Notes under the pieces: model-generated
Databases searched by the model: none
Seen by the model: only the letters and a program-made list of their open reading frames with translations
What the model was told of the DNA's origin: nothing
Part shown: piece after piece, positions 25,278 to 33,840 of the stretch
How the letters are laid out: each line of letters begins with the position of its first letter
How positions within the stretch are numbered: the first letter of the stretch is position 1
From: Desulfomonile tiedjei DSM 6799
Lineage (GTDB): Bacteria; Desulfobacterota; Desulfomonilia; Desulfomonilales; Desulfomonilaceae
Reading direction: 5' to 3'
DNA: 64,000 nt
Assembly: GCF_000266945.1 (NCBI RefSeq)
Contig: NC_018025.1
Coordinates: 1,674,001 to 1,738,000, forward strand
Translations under genes and position numbers: made by a program

Positions 25278-25799
25278 TCAGCACCGTCTCGCCAAACCTG
25301 CTTTAGCCCCTGCGTCCAGCGCAATGAGGTTCATTGCACGCACCCGTTCGTTGGGGTGAAGGGCAAGTCGGTCCTTTATCTCATCCGATTGGATGGGGAA
25401 TTCTTCGATCATGCTCGCAAACCCCAATAACACGACGTTTTCCAGTTGGACACGTCCGAATTCCCGTGCCAGGCGTGCCGCATCCACGCGAAGCACACCA
25501 TTTTCGCTCGATAGGGGACTATTCTCCACAATGACGCCCTGGGGCTTCAGGTAATGTTTGTTGTTCTCCGTTTCGGTAGCGTCCAGGGAGAGCAGAAAGT
25601 CTGCATGACCATTCCGGATGAGCGGAGAGGAAAATGCTCCGATTCTCAGATGACTGTTGATAGAGCCTCCTCGGACCGCCATCCCGTGGGTTTCCGAAGA
25701 AATCACGTTCAATCCTCTGGCCGATGCTATATCACCGAGGAGCCGAGTCAAGAAAACGATGCCTTGTCCGCCTCTGCCGCAGAGTATCAATTCTGCCAT
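25278..25799 (-). CDS. iorB: Indolepyruvate ferredoxin oxidoreductase, beta subunit
   Basis: 173 residues of the 2-oxoacid:acceptor oxidoreductase gamma-type fold (AELILCGRGGQGIVFLTRLL; ISSETHGMAVRGGSINSHLR). With IorA it oxidises aryl-pyruvates (indolepyruvate, phenylpyruvate) to aryl-acetyl-CoA with reduction of ferredoxin. Its start lies directly behind the iorA stop. Slightly shorter than some family members (about 190) but it carries the conserved motifs. Confidence 0.88.
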   Translation of the reverse strand: MAELILCGRGGQGIVFLTRLLGDIASARGLNVISSETHGMAVRGGSINSHLRIGAFSSPLIRNGHADFLLSLDATETENNKHYLKPQGVIVENSPLSSENGVLRVDAARLAREFGRVQLENVVLLGFASMIEEFPIQSDEIKDRLALHPNERVRAMNLIALDAGAKAGLARRC

Positions 25800-25800
25800 T

Positions 25801-27630
25801 TCATGCTCCTTTGACCTTTACTGCATGGGACGGACACGTATTCACGCAGAATCCGCATCCAGCGCACAAATCCACATCTATGGTCATGCGCTTTTCCGGT
25901 TCTTTGACAAACTTGAAGGCCGGGCACTCCAGATCCTTGATGCAGCTCATACAGAGATCGCATTCCTCCCCAACCTCAAATCGCAGTGACGAGGGCTCTG
26001 CAAGGGAAGACATTACACAGGGGCGTCTCGCTATCACCACAGAAACTCCCCGTGCTTCTTCAAAAGTGTAGTTTCGTGCCTTTTGCAGCGTCTCTCTGAG
26101 CTGCGCGTGATCGTACGGATCCACCACCTCGACAAAATCGACTCCACAGCCGTGAACAAGTCGTTCCAAACTGATAGGCACAGCAGGCGAGCCGTCGGCC
26201 AGCGTAGCTGTGGCGGGGGGCGGTTGACCGCCGGTCATGGCCGTGACTGCGTTGTCCATGATGACCAGCACGAACGAAGCGCGAGTATGGACGGCATTAA
26301 TCAAGGCTGGGACACCTGCGTGGAAGAATGTGGAATCTCCGATCGTGGATACCACTCTGAAAGAGTTTTCCTCCAGCGGGGCTCTGAACAGACCGCCTGC
26401 CATACCGATTGATGCGCCCATGCACAAACAGGTGTCGACTACGCCCATATTGATGCCAAGCGTGTAGCATCCGATGTCTCCAGCGTACACGGATTTATCG
26501 AACACCTCTTTGATCATGTAGAAAGCCGGTCTGTGAGGACATCCCGGGCACAGAGACGGTCGCCTGGGTTTAATTGCAGGACTCAATCTGGTTGGCGCTG
26601 GTTTGTCCAACGTCTTGACGAGGATGTCTTCCACTGCTTCAGGAGTCAGCTCACCCTGTGGAGGGACATCGCCCGACATTCTCCCCGTAACTTTCGTCCG
26701 ATTCCGAATCTGGAGTTCCAGCACGGGATACGTTTCTTCAATGACAAGAGTTTTGGCATGACTGTCTACGATGTCCTGGAGAGCTTCCGTATTGGCAGGG
26801 AACGGCATATCGACTTTGTACACTGCAATATCACCGTATTCAGGATCGGACGCCACGATGTCGCGCACATGGGAAGAAACCGAGCCTGAAGTAATCAGGG
26901 CTATGGAAGCGGAAGCATTGCCCAGAATCAGCGAAGGCACGCTCCCAGGTTCATCCCGCACGATTGTCGCGAGTTTTTCGTTTAATTCTCCGTGGAGGAC
27001 CAGTCGATAACGCGGAATCGCAGCCCACCGCGTCCAATTGCGTTTGAACGGCCCGACATCGCCAATAGCCCCGGGCACGTTGAGTGCAACGTTCTGACGA
27101 GCATGGCAGACTCGCAGGCACGGCCGAAGCAATACCGGAACCTGGTACCTTTCGGACAGCTCAAAGGCCTGGATCATCATGGTAAGTGCTTCTGCAGGAG
27201 TTCCCGGATCCAGCACGGGGACTTTGGCGAACCATCCGAAGAAACGGCTGTCCTGTTCGGTCTGACTGGAATGTGGGCCGGGGTCGTCAGCAACAACCAC
27301 GACCAGACCGCCCCGTACCCCGAGATAGGCCGCACTAAGGAACGGGTCGGAAGCAACATTCAATCCGACCATTTTCATCGCGGCCATGGATCGGGCTCCG
27401 GCTAGTGACGATCCGTAAGCGACTTCAAAGGCGATCTTCTCATTTACCGACCATTCCAGGTAGATGGGATGATTCAGCACCTTTTTCCACCGAACCAGGG
27501 ATTCGAGTACCTCAGAAGAGGGTGTTCCCGGGTAAGCTGCTGCAACGCTGCATCCCGCCTCGATAGCTCCGCGGGCGATTGCTTCGTTGCCCATGAGGAA
27601 CCTGACTTCAGAATTCTGCTTTTCTGTCAT
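25801..27630 (-). CDS. iorA: Indolepyruvate ferredoxin oxidoreductase, alpha subunit
   Basis: 609 residues. The N-terminal pyrimidine-binding domain (MGNEAIARGAIEAGCSVAAA, AYPGTPSSEVLESL) is followed by the middle domain and the TPP-binding part (CPGCPHRPAFYMI, GDIGCYTLGINMG, GDSTFFHAGVPALINAV). The C-terminal ferredoxin domain has two cysteine clusters (CDLCMSCIKDLEC and CAGCGFCVNTCPS) for [4Fe-4S] groups. It works with IorB. The ADP-forming acyl-CoA synthetase at 11.1-13.2 kb would complete substrate-level ATP formation from aromatic amino acids. It starts 81 bases after the HEAT gene on the same strand and may belong to that transcript. Confidence 0.92.
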   Translation of the reverse strand: MTEKQNSEVRFLMGNEAIARGAIEAGCSVAAAYPGTPSSEVLESLVRWKKVLNHPIYLEWSVNEKIAFEVAYGSSLAGARSMAAMKMVGLNVASDPFLSAAYLGVRGGLVVVVADDPGPHSSQTEQDSRFFGWFAKVPVLDPGTPAEALTMMIQAFELSERYQVPVLLRPCLRVCHARQNVALNVPGAIGDVGPFKRNWTRWAAIPRYRLVLHGELNEKLATIVRDEPGSVPSLILGNASASIALITSGSVSSHVRDIVASDPEYGDIAVYKVDMPFPANTEALQDIVDSHAKTLVIEETYPVLELQIRNRTKVTGRMSGDVPPQGELTPEAVEDILVKTLDKPAPTRLSPAIKPRRPSLCPGCPHRPAFYMIKEVFDKSVYAGDIGCYTLGINMGVVDTCLCMGASIGMAGGLFRAPLEENSFRVVSTIGDSTFFHAGVPALINAVHTRASFVLVIMDNAVTAMTGGQPPPATATLADGSPAVPISLERLVHGCGVDFVEVVDPYDHAQLRETLQKARNYTFEEARGVSVVIARRPCVMSSLAEPSSLRFEVGEECDLCMSCIKDLECPAFKFVKEPEKRMTIDVDLCAGCGFCVNTCPSHAVKVKGA

Positions 27631-27711
27631 GCTCTATTCCTATGGAAATCCAGACTTCGGTCCGCTTATATGGAAACCGCAAACATTCCAGGCTGAATTA
27701 TGCACGAGCAA

Positions 27712-28992
27712 TCAATGGGTACTTTGAGAAGTATTCCTTCGCATTACGTTCAGTGCCGATAAGATTTCTCTTTTGGCTTGCTGATTGGTTTCTTTGTCAA
27801 GAGCACTCTGAAGAGCAGCAAAAGCCTTTTCCCGGTCGAGAATGCTTATTCTGGCCAGAGCCGTGGCTGCCGCGGCACGGACTCTAAAGTCAGCATCATT
27901 CAAAGATTTTTCAATAGCATCCACTCCGGAGGGAGGAACCTTCTTGAATGAGCTGATGGCGCTTATGGCCGCACTGCGAACGCGTAAGTCGGGATCTGCG
28001 CAAAGAGGAACCAACTGCGGGACAACTTTGTCCGGCTCTTGACCGAGTCCTCGAACAATCCCCACAGCGAGCATCCGGTTTTTCGTCTCCGGATCGTTCA
28101 GGGCCCCGAGCAGTCCATCTATGAACAGATCTGCACGGGATTTGTACCGCATAAGCATTGTCAATGCATCTTCTCGATCCAGTGGGTCGGGCTCTTTCAA
28201 GGCTTTCATCAAAACAGGAATGGCATAGTCTCCGGTCGTATCGATAGCGCTCAGTGTGTCAACAATTTCTATTTTCTCAGGCTGCTTTGCTCCATCGTAC
28301 AGAGCGGCAACCTTCTGAACGGCAGGAGCAGCATGATTTTTCATGTGCGTCAGAATCCGAAGCGAGTTGATAATTCCCGGATTTTCCTTTTTGTCGAGCA
28401 ACTCAATGAGTCCAGGCAGTACATTATCGGGCTTTTCCACTGCAACTTTGGTCAGAGCGATTCCTGCAGCCTTTGCAGTCGCTTCTTGTTTATTGTTGAT
28501 GGCTTCCAGGAGAATAGGAATGGAAGACTCGTCCATATGTCCCAGCGTGGCCAATGCCACGAGGGCGTTCAGCTTGATAAGTGGATCGGGATCGGAGGAT
28601 ATGTGCTTGAGAGCATCTTCAACTTTTGGACGACCCTTTCCCAATCGACCTAGAGAGAGAACGGCGAGACGGCGTACCTCAATGCTCTCGTCTGAGAGAC
28701 GTTCCATGAGAGGATCGAGAGCAGATGCCCCATCGCGGGAAAAATTGCCGAGGGATTCTGCAGCCATTGCTCTGACTTTAGGCTCAGGGTCTTTCAGGGC
28801 TTCAATGAGAGGCGGAACCGCCCTCGCAGGACGGTTTCACCCACAACCCAGTTCATGGGCCGCTTTGGCTCTTACCGCAGAGTCGTTACTCTTCAGTTCT
28901 TGAATGAACCTGTCAATCGAAGCGTCCGATGCGGCAAAGACTGTTCCGACTGAGAACAACAGCAAGATGGCACAAAGGAGCATACGTTTCAT
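27712..28992 (-). CDS. Secreted HEAT-repeat protein with in-frame TGA, candidate selenoprotein
   Basis: Read from the ATG at 28992 the frame gives a signal peptide (MKRMLLCAILLLFSVGTVFA), the start of a HEAT repeat ending ELGCG, then a TGA at 28837-28839, and continues without any shift as NRPARAVPPLIEALKDPEPK and about ten more HEAT repeats to 27712 (426 codons plus stop). The repeat register is kept across the TGA, giving a Cys-Gly-Sec motif. The RNA just after the UGA can fold as GAGG(G)CG-GUUC-CGCCUC, with the loop starting GU 18 bases from UGA, within the known range for bacterial SECIS elements. The alternative is a nonsense mutation, with only an internal start at 28767 (351 residues, no signal peptide) used. 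It is four bases downstream of the YkgJ-type gene. Confidence 0.65.
28797..28836 (-). promoter_or_regulatory. Candidate bacterial SECIS hairpin
   Basis: On the minus strand, immediately 3' of the TGA, GAGGGCG and CGCCUC can pair (six pairs, one bulged G) around a GUUC loop. A competing stem AACCGUCC-UGCGA-GGGCGGUU starts right after the UGA. Loop composition and distance suit SelB recognition; the fold was judged by eye. Confidence 0.5.
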
Positions 28993-28996
28993 TTTC

Positions 28997-29785
28997 TTAC
29001 CCTTGGGATCCAAGGACTTCTCGTTTCTTCTTTTCCAGGTATTCCTTATCGATTTTGAGAAATCCTTTTTGTCCGAACAGTACGAATCTCAACCATTGCA
29101 TCCCGAAGTACAGGAGCGACAAGTCGTCTTCGCGGATCTTCTCCAGAATATCATCGTCAATTTTGAATTTTTGTAGAAAGCTGCTCTTGAAAATAAATTC
29201 CCTGAATCTGTCCAGATCGTAAAGGGCCATCAAGAACATGTCCTGCATTCTTGGGTCAGCGATTGGTTCTTCCCAGACCTGGTCTGCGGCCATTATATCT
29301 TTCAGATTATGGTCCGGATCGTCATAATAGCGTAAGTCCTGTTCTTTTCTCCATCTTTCAACGGTCCATGTTTCCGATTCCGCCAGACCATGGCAGGTTT
29401 CCGGCTTGGCGATGAATTTGTACTCCACTCCGTTTGCCGTGTCCAGAGGGAACAGACGGCAGGAATAAGGCCGATCCTGGTATATAGAACAGCCTTCTTC
29501 GGTAACAAACGGACAGGTCTTTCCTTCATTCTCGTTCATCCTGAGAACCACTGCAGGCAAACCAGTATTATGGGAAATCAAGCGATGGGTATGGCGTTCG
29601 AGAAATTCCTCGGACGTTATTCCGAGGGCCTTCCTCATGCGCATAACATCTATTGGAGTCAGGAAAATCGTTACATTCCCGCAGCATTTGTTGAAACAGT
29701 CGACACCGGGGTAACATTTGAAGCAGAACGAATCGTCCCATGTCATAAGTCGATCCTGACTGCTCGTCTGATCCTTTAATTTCAT
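28997..29785 (-). CDS. YkgJ-family cysteine-cluster protein
   Basis: 262 residues. The N-terminal CFKCYPGVDCFNKCC and the later CPFVTEEGCSIYQDRPYSC match the zinc/iron chelatase-like YkgJ domain (PF03692), with CxxC-type ligands for a metal or Fe-S cluster. The C-terminal half is helical and uncharacterised. The family is widespread in deltaproteobacteria; its reaction is not established. It probably shares a transcript with the HEAT candidate selenoprotein four bases downstream and the TPR protein upstream. Confidence 0.82.
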   Translation of the reverse strand: MKLKDQTSSQDRLMTWDDSFCFKCYPGVDCFNKCCGNVTIFLTPIDVMRMRKALGITSEEFLERHTHRLISHNTGLPAVVLRMNENEGKTCPFVTEEGCSIYQDRPYSCRLFPLDTANGVEYKFIAKPETCHGLAESETWTVERWRKEQDLRYYDDPDHNLKDIMAADQVWEEPIADPRMQDMFLMALYDLDRFREFIFKSSFLQKFKIDDDILEKIREDDLSLLYFGMQWLRFVLFGQKGFLKIDKEYLEKKKREVLGSQG

Positions 29786-29857
29786 AAAGATTCCTTTCCA
29801 TTGTTCCGCACTGATACGGATTCGCTGCTTCCTTGGTTTCCGATTGCACTTTGGCAG

Positions 29858-30832
29858 TTATTGGGCTTCTGTTCCTGCATCCTCGGACGATCCGACTCGT
29901 TTTATATTATCGAGGGCTTGTTTGTTTTCCGGATCGAGCTCGAGAGTCTTTTTCCAGCATTCCATTGCCTTTTGGGTGTCTCCCATAAGTTCAAACACGA
30001 TACCCTTCTGGTGATGAGCACTTACATAATCCGGCCGAATAGCGGTGGCTCGATCGAAGCAATGGAGCGCTTTTGAAAAGTCTCTCCTTTTAATCATACA
30101 GATTTGACCCATGTTATACCAGGCTTGCACGTACGCAGGATTGATATCCACGGTTTTCTGGAATTGTGCCAGGGCCTCGTCTTCCCTTTTCAAGAACGTG
30201 TAAGCCACACCGAGATTGTAGCTGATAACCGGGTTGTCCGGTTCTATCCTCTGCGCCCGTTCGAGTCTCTGCGCTGCAAAGTCGTACTTGTCAGCCTCCA
30301 TGTCGGAAAATGCCCGCTGAAGCTGGACGTTCACCACAAACGTGTGTTTTTCCCGGGTTCCTGCCTGAATTTCTTCGAGGGCCCGAAGTATTTGCGTCAG
30401 GTGCTGTTTCCGTTGCAGGTCTTGAGTCATCTCGAGGCACTGTCGAAAAGCCTCGGCTCCCTTTTCGGGCCGTTCCCCGCACGCGCGGGATATTCCCAGC
30501 ATATAATGAAGATCGAAGAACCGGGATTCCGGAGCCACAGCGAGGGCCTTTTCATAATATTCTGCGGCCAGGAGATATTCTTCCAGCCCATCGTAACAGG
30601 AAGCTATAGCTTCCAGCAGGACATGGGGATCTCGAGCACTATCCAATATCGAGTTGAACAAATCGATAGCCTGATTCCAGTTCTCCAGGGACATTTCTTT
30701 GAATGCTGTCGACCGAATCTGTTCGGCGCTGTCCGCCTCCTGATGAGGAGAGTTTTCTCTTGCGAGACAACATTTTTTGTATTTTAATCCACTGCCGCAG
30801 GGGCAGGGATCATTTCTTCCCAAAAGGGCCAT
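29858..30832 (-). CDS. SEC-C motif and tetratricopeptide-repeat protein
   Basis: 324 residues from the ATG at 30832, chosen because AAGGAG lies six bases upstream. The N-terminus GRNDPCPCGSGLKYKKCC is a SEC-C zinc motif, as at the end of SecA. It is followed by about six TPR units (for example PVISYNLGVAYTFLKREDEA and ALHCFDRATAIRPDYVSAHH). It likely acts as a cytoplasmic protein-interaction scaffold. First gene of a minus-strand series running into ykgJ, HEAT and possibly iorAB. Divergent from aprBA. Confidence 0.85.
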   Translation of the reverse strand: MALLGRNDPCPCGSGLKYKKCCLARENSPHQEADSAEQIRSTAFKEMSLENWNQAIDLFNSILDSARDPHVLLEAIASCYDGLEEYLLAAEYYEKALAVAPESRFFDLHYMLGISRACGERPEKGAEAFRQCLEMTQDLQRKQHLTQILRALEEIQAGTREKHTFVVNVQLQRAFSDMEADKYDFAAQRLERAQRIEPDNPVISYNLGVAYTFLKREDEALAQFQKTVDINPAYVQAWYNMGQICMIKRRDFSKALHCFDRATAIRPDYVSAHHQKGIVFELMGDTQKAMECWKKTLELDPENKQALDNIKRVGSSEDAGTEAQ

Positions 30833-31365
30833 GAGGAACTCCTTGGAATTGCTAAGGGCACAATCTTTGAATTTACCATAGGCGCGAATTTCACACAAGG
30901 ATGTACATGACGAATTTCATGAGAAAATTTCGCAAGTGTATGAAGAAAAAGGTCTTGACATCTTCGGCAGGATTTGATTGAATTTGACATTCCCATACGT
31001 GTTTCGGCACGGGCTTCGGACGTTAGCGGGACGGCCGGAGAGAGTCTTAATATTACTGCAAATCATTAATAATCGCGAATGGTTTTGAATAGTGACGTTT
31101 TCTTGGAAGGTGAATTCGAGGTGCGACTCTTTTTTACTAGGGCCGCAAACCGCGGAAAAGACGTTTTGACGGTGGAGGCAAAACGTGACGGTTCCGTCCA
31201 GGTACGAGTCTTAACAGACTCGCAGCCTGAAGGGTCACGCGTTTATCTCTGTGACCAGGAGAGAAAGGAGGAGGCTTCACAACACCGTAGCGCCTAGCGG
31301 CGCAGTGTGACATGGAGTTTATAAAGACTCACAAACAAAGCTCAAACTCATCAGGAGGTTGGTTC
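30833..31365. other. Divergent intergenic region upstream of aprBA
   Basis: 533 bases between the SEC-C/TPR gene and aprB. It must hold the apr promoter and probably that of the divergent operon. Visible items are a candidate -35/-10 at 30955-30983, an AT-rich stretch near 31047-31076, and AGGAGG before aprB. No convincing gene is seen. Confidence 0.5.
30955..30983 (+). promoter_or_regulatory. Possible apr promoter
   Basis: TTGACA at 30955-30960 (perfect -35) and TTGAAT at 30978-30983 (four of six bases of -10), 17 bases apart. About 380 bases upstream of aprB, so the leader would be long. Suggestive only. Confidence 0.3.
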
Positions 31366-31809
31366 ATGCCAAGTTATGTAATTTTGGAGAAATGTGATGG
31401 ATGCAAGGGTCAGGATAAGACTGCTTGCATGTACATCTGCCCGAATGACTTGATGGTGCTGGATAAGGAAAAAATGAAAGCCTGGAATAGGGCTCCTGAA
31501 ATGTGCTGGGAGTGCTACAACTGCGTGAAAATTTGTCCGCAACAGGCAATTGACGTGAGAGGTTACGCAGACTTCGTGCCTATGGGCGCTTCAGTTGTTC
31601 CTCTACGAGGTTCTGAAGATATCATGTGGACGGTCAAATTCCGCAGTGGAATGATCAAACGGTTCAAGTTCCCCATCCGGACCACTCCTGAAGGATCGGC
31701 AAAACCCGATGGCGGTTTCGGTGAGGTCACTCCTGATCTGGCCAGCCAATGTTTGTACAATGAGCCGACAGCACTCAAGCTGGATGCGTTGCCCACGGTG
31801 AAGAAGTAA
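31366..31809 (+). CDS. aprB: Adenylylsulfate reductase, beta subunit
   Basis: 147 residues from the ATG at 31366, which has AGGAGG seven bases upstream. Two [4Fe-4S] clusters are coordinated by CDGCKGQDKTACMYICP and CWECYNCVKICPQQ. The C-terminal extension (residues about 95-147) wraps around AprA in known structures. AprB passes electrons to the FAD of AprA for the reduction of adenylylsulfate to sulfite and AMP in the cytoplasm. aprA follows after 20 bases. Confidence 0.96.
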   Translation: MPSYVILEKCDGCKGQDKTACMYICPNDLMVLDKEKMKAWNRAPEMCWECYNCVKICPQQAIDVRGYADFVPMGASVVPLRGSEDIMWTVKFRSGMIKRFKFPIRTTPEGSAKPDGGFGEVTPDLASQCLYNEPTALKLDALPTVKK

Positions 31810-31829
31810 TCCTCTGGAGGTATTAAGAT

Positions 31830-33707
31830 ATGGCGAATTTTGAAACTATCGAAGTTACCACTGATATCCTTTTGTGCGGCGGCGGCATGGCTGCATGCGG
31901 CGCGGCAGTCGAAGCCTCCTACTGGGCAAACAAGAATGGCCTGAAGGTCACCTTGGTTGACAAAGCCGCTATGGACCGCTCCGGCGCAGTTGCAATGGGC
32001 CTTTCGGCCATCAACCAGTATGTGGATATCAATAGCGGAAACAACACCTGTGAAGACTATGTTCGCTACGTGCGCACCGACCTTATGGGTGTTGCCCGCG
32101 ACGACCTGGTTTATGACATAGCCCGTCACGTCGATTCCTCAGTCCATCTGTTCGAAAAATGGGGTCTGCCGATCTGGTTGGATGCAGATGGCAAGTATGT
32201 CCACGAAGGTCGTTGGCAGCTCATGATCAACGGCGAATCCTACAAAGTTATCGTTGCCGAAGCGGCGAAGAACGCTCTCGCACAGAACGGTGGCGAGTAC
32301 TTCGAGCGCGTATTCATTACCTATCCTCTGTTGGATGGCGACCGCATCGCAGGTGCAGTTGGATTCAGCACTCGTGAAGAGAAATTCTATGTATTCAAGG
32401 CCAAAGCCGTGTTGGCAGCCATGGGCGGCGCGGTTCACGTGTTCAAGCCCAGAAGCGCAGGCGAAGGCCTCGGCCGTGCATGGTATCCCCCCTGGAACTC
32501 CGGCTCCAGCCTGTATTTCACACTGATGGCCGGCGCAGAGCAGACCTGTCAGGAAGTCCGTTTCATCCCCGTCCGTTTCAAGGACGCGTACGGACCGGTC
32601 GGCGCATGGTTCCTCCTGTTCAAATCCCGTGCAACCAACGCAATGGGCGGCGAGTACATGGTGGAGCGCAAACCGGAACTCGAGAACTGGGCACCCTACG
32701 GCCTGGCCAAACCCATCCCCGCCAACCTGCGTAACTACTTGGGCATGCTGGATGAGTTCGAAGGCAAAGGCCCCATCTACATGAGAACTGAAGAAGCCAT
32801 CCAAAAGATAGCCAATCAGTATGCTGACGATCCCAAGGCCTTCAAGAAGAAGATGAAAGAGCTTGAAGCCGAAGCATGGGAAGACTTCCTCGACATGACG
32901 ATTTCCCAGGCCATTCTCTGGGCCGGAACGAACGTTCAGCCCGAAGAGAAATCCTCTGAAATCGCAGCCGCCGAGCCTTATTTCATCGGCTCCCACTCCG
33001 GCGCATCCGGTGCATGGGTCAGCGGTCCGAAAGATCTTGCCCCGGCAGATTATTTCTGGGGTTATGAATATATGTCAACCGTGAAGGGCCTGTTCTGCGC
33101 AGGTGACGCTTCCGGCGCTTCCAGCCACAAGTTCTCCTCCGGCTCCCATGCTGAAGGCCGTGCGGCTGGCAAGTCCATGGTGCGTTTCGTGATGGACAAC
33201 AACACCCTTCCGAACGTTGACGCCGCTCAGGTTGCCGATCTGAAAGCAAAGACCCTGAAACCGATCGATCTCTTCACCGAATTCGGTGGAAAGTCCAGCG
33301 ATCCCGATATCAACCCCGAGTTCATGAAACCGAAAATGTTCATGTTCCGTCTGCAGAAAATCATGGATGAGTACGCAGCAGGCGTGACCGCCGGTTTCAA
33401 GACCAACGAAGCCAAGTTGAACAGAGCCCTCGAACTCCTCGGCTGGCTCAAGGAAGACTCCGAGAAACTGGCTGCCCAGGATCTGCACGAACTCATGAGA
33501 TGCCATGAGAACATTCAGAGAATGTGGCAGGCTGAGACTCACGTGAGAACCATCCTGTTCCGCCAGGAGACCAGATGGCCTGGTTACTATTTCAGAAGCG
33601 ACTATCCCACGATGAATGAAGCTGACTGGAAATGCTTCGTGAACTGCTCTTTCAAGGGTGGAAACTGGGAATTCAAAAAGGTTCCTATTCTCACAATAGT
33701 TGACTGA
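31830..33707 (+). CDS. aprA: Adenylylsulfate reductase, alpha subunit
   Basis: 625 residues, fumarate-reductase-like flavoprotein. The FAD-binding strand ILLCGGGMAACGAAVEASYW is near residue 12, MDRSGAVAMGLSAINQ near 50 and CAGDASGASSHKFSSGSHAE near 425, all close to known AprA. It catalyses APS + 2e- to sulfite + AMP in dissimilatory sulfate reduction, with AprB as partner. Codon use is markedly C/G-ending compared with neighbours (many GGC, CTG, ACC), as expected for a very highly expressed gene. A strong terminator follows, separating apr from qmo transcripts. Confidence 0.97.
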   Translation: MANFETIEVTTDILLCGGGMAACGAAVEASYWANKNGLKVTLVDKAAMDRSGAVAMGLSAINQYVDINSGNNTCEDYVRYVRTDLMGVARDDLVYDIARHVDSSVHLFEKWGLPIWLDADGKYVHEGRWQLMINGESYKVIVAEAAKNALAQNGGEYFERVFITYPLLDGDRIAGAVGFSTREEKFYVFKAKAVLAAMGGAVHVFKPRSAGEGLGRAWYPPWNSGSSLYFTLMAGAEQTCQEVRFIPVRFKDAYGPVGAWFLLFKSRATNAMGGEYMVERKPELENWAPYGLAKPIPANLRNYLGMLDEFEGKGPIYMRTEEAIQKIANQYADDPKAFKKKMKELEAEAWEDFLDMTISQAILWAGTNVQPEEKSSEIAAAEPYFIGSHSGASGAWVSGPKDLAPADYFWGYEYMSTVKGLFCAGDASGASSHKFSSGSHAEGRAAGKSMVRFVMDNNTLPNVDAAQVADLKAKTLKPIDLFTEFGGKSSDPDINPEFMKPKMFMFRLQKIMDEYAAGVTAGFKTNEAKLNRALELLGWLKEDSEKLAAQDLHELMRCHENIQRMWQAETHVRTILFRQETRWPGYYFRSDYPTMNEADWKCFVNCSFKGGNWEFKKVPILTIVD

Positions 33708-33727
33708 TCCTAACAACTGACCTTGAA

Positions 33728-33763
33728 AACTCCGGGCCCACCATTGTGTGAGCCCGGAGTTTC
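33728..33763 (+). terminator. Terminator after aprBA
   Basis: AACTCCGGGC-14 base loop-GCCCGGAGTTT is a perfect 10-bp stem 20 bases after the aprA stop, followed by TTCATT. It should limit read-through into qmoABC. Confidence 0.8.
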
Positions 33764-33840
33764 ATTACCACAATTCGAAAGAAAACCTCGTGAGGGGACT
33801 GTTTTTCCGGTCCCCTCATAGCCCTTTTCAGGGAGGAAAC

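Noticed and set aside
31079-31297. 72-codon frame in the apr leader
   Set aside because: No ribosome-binding site or recognised family, and it lies in a leader region where regulatory sequence is expected.
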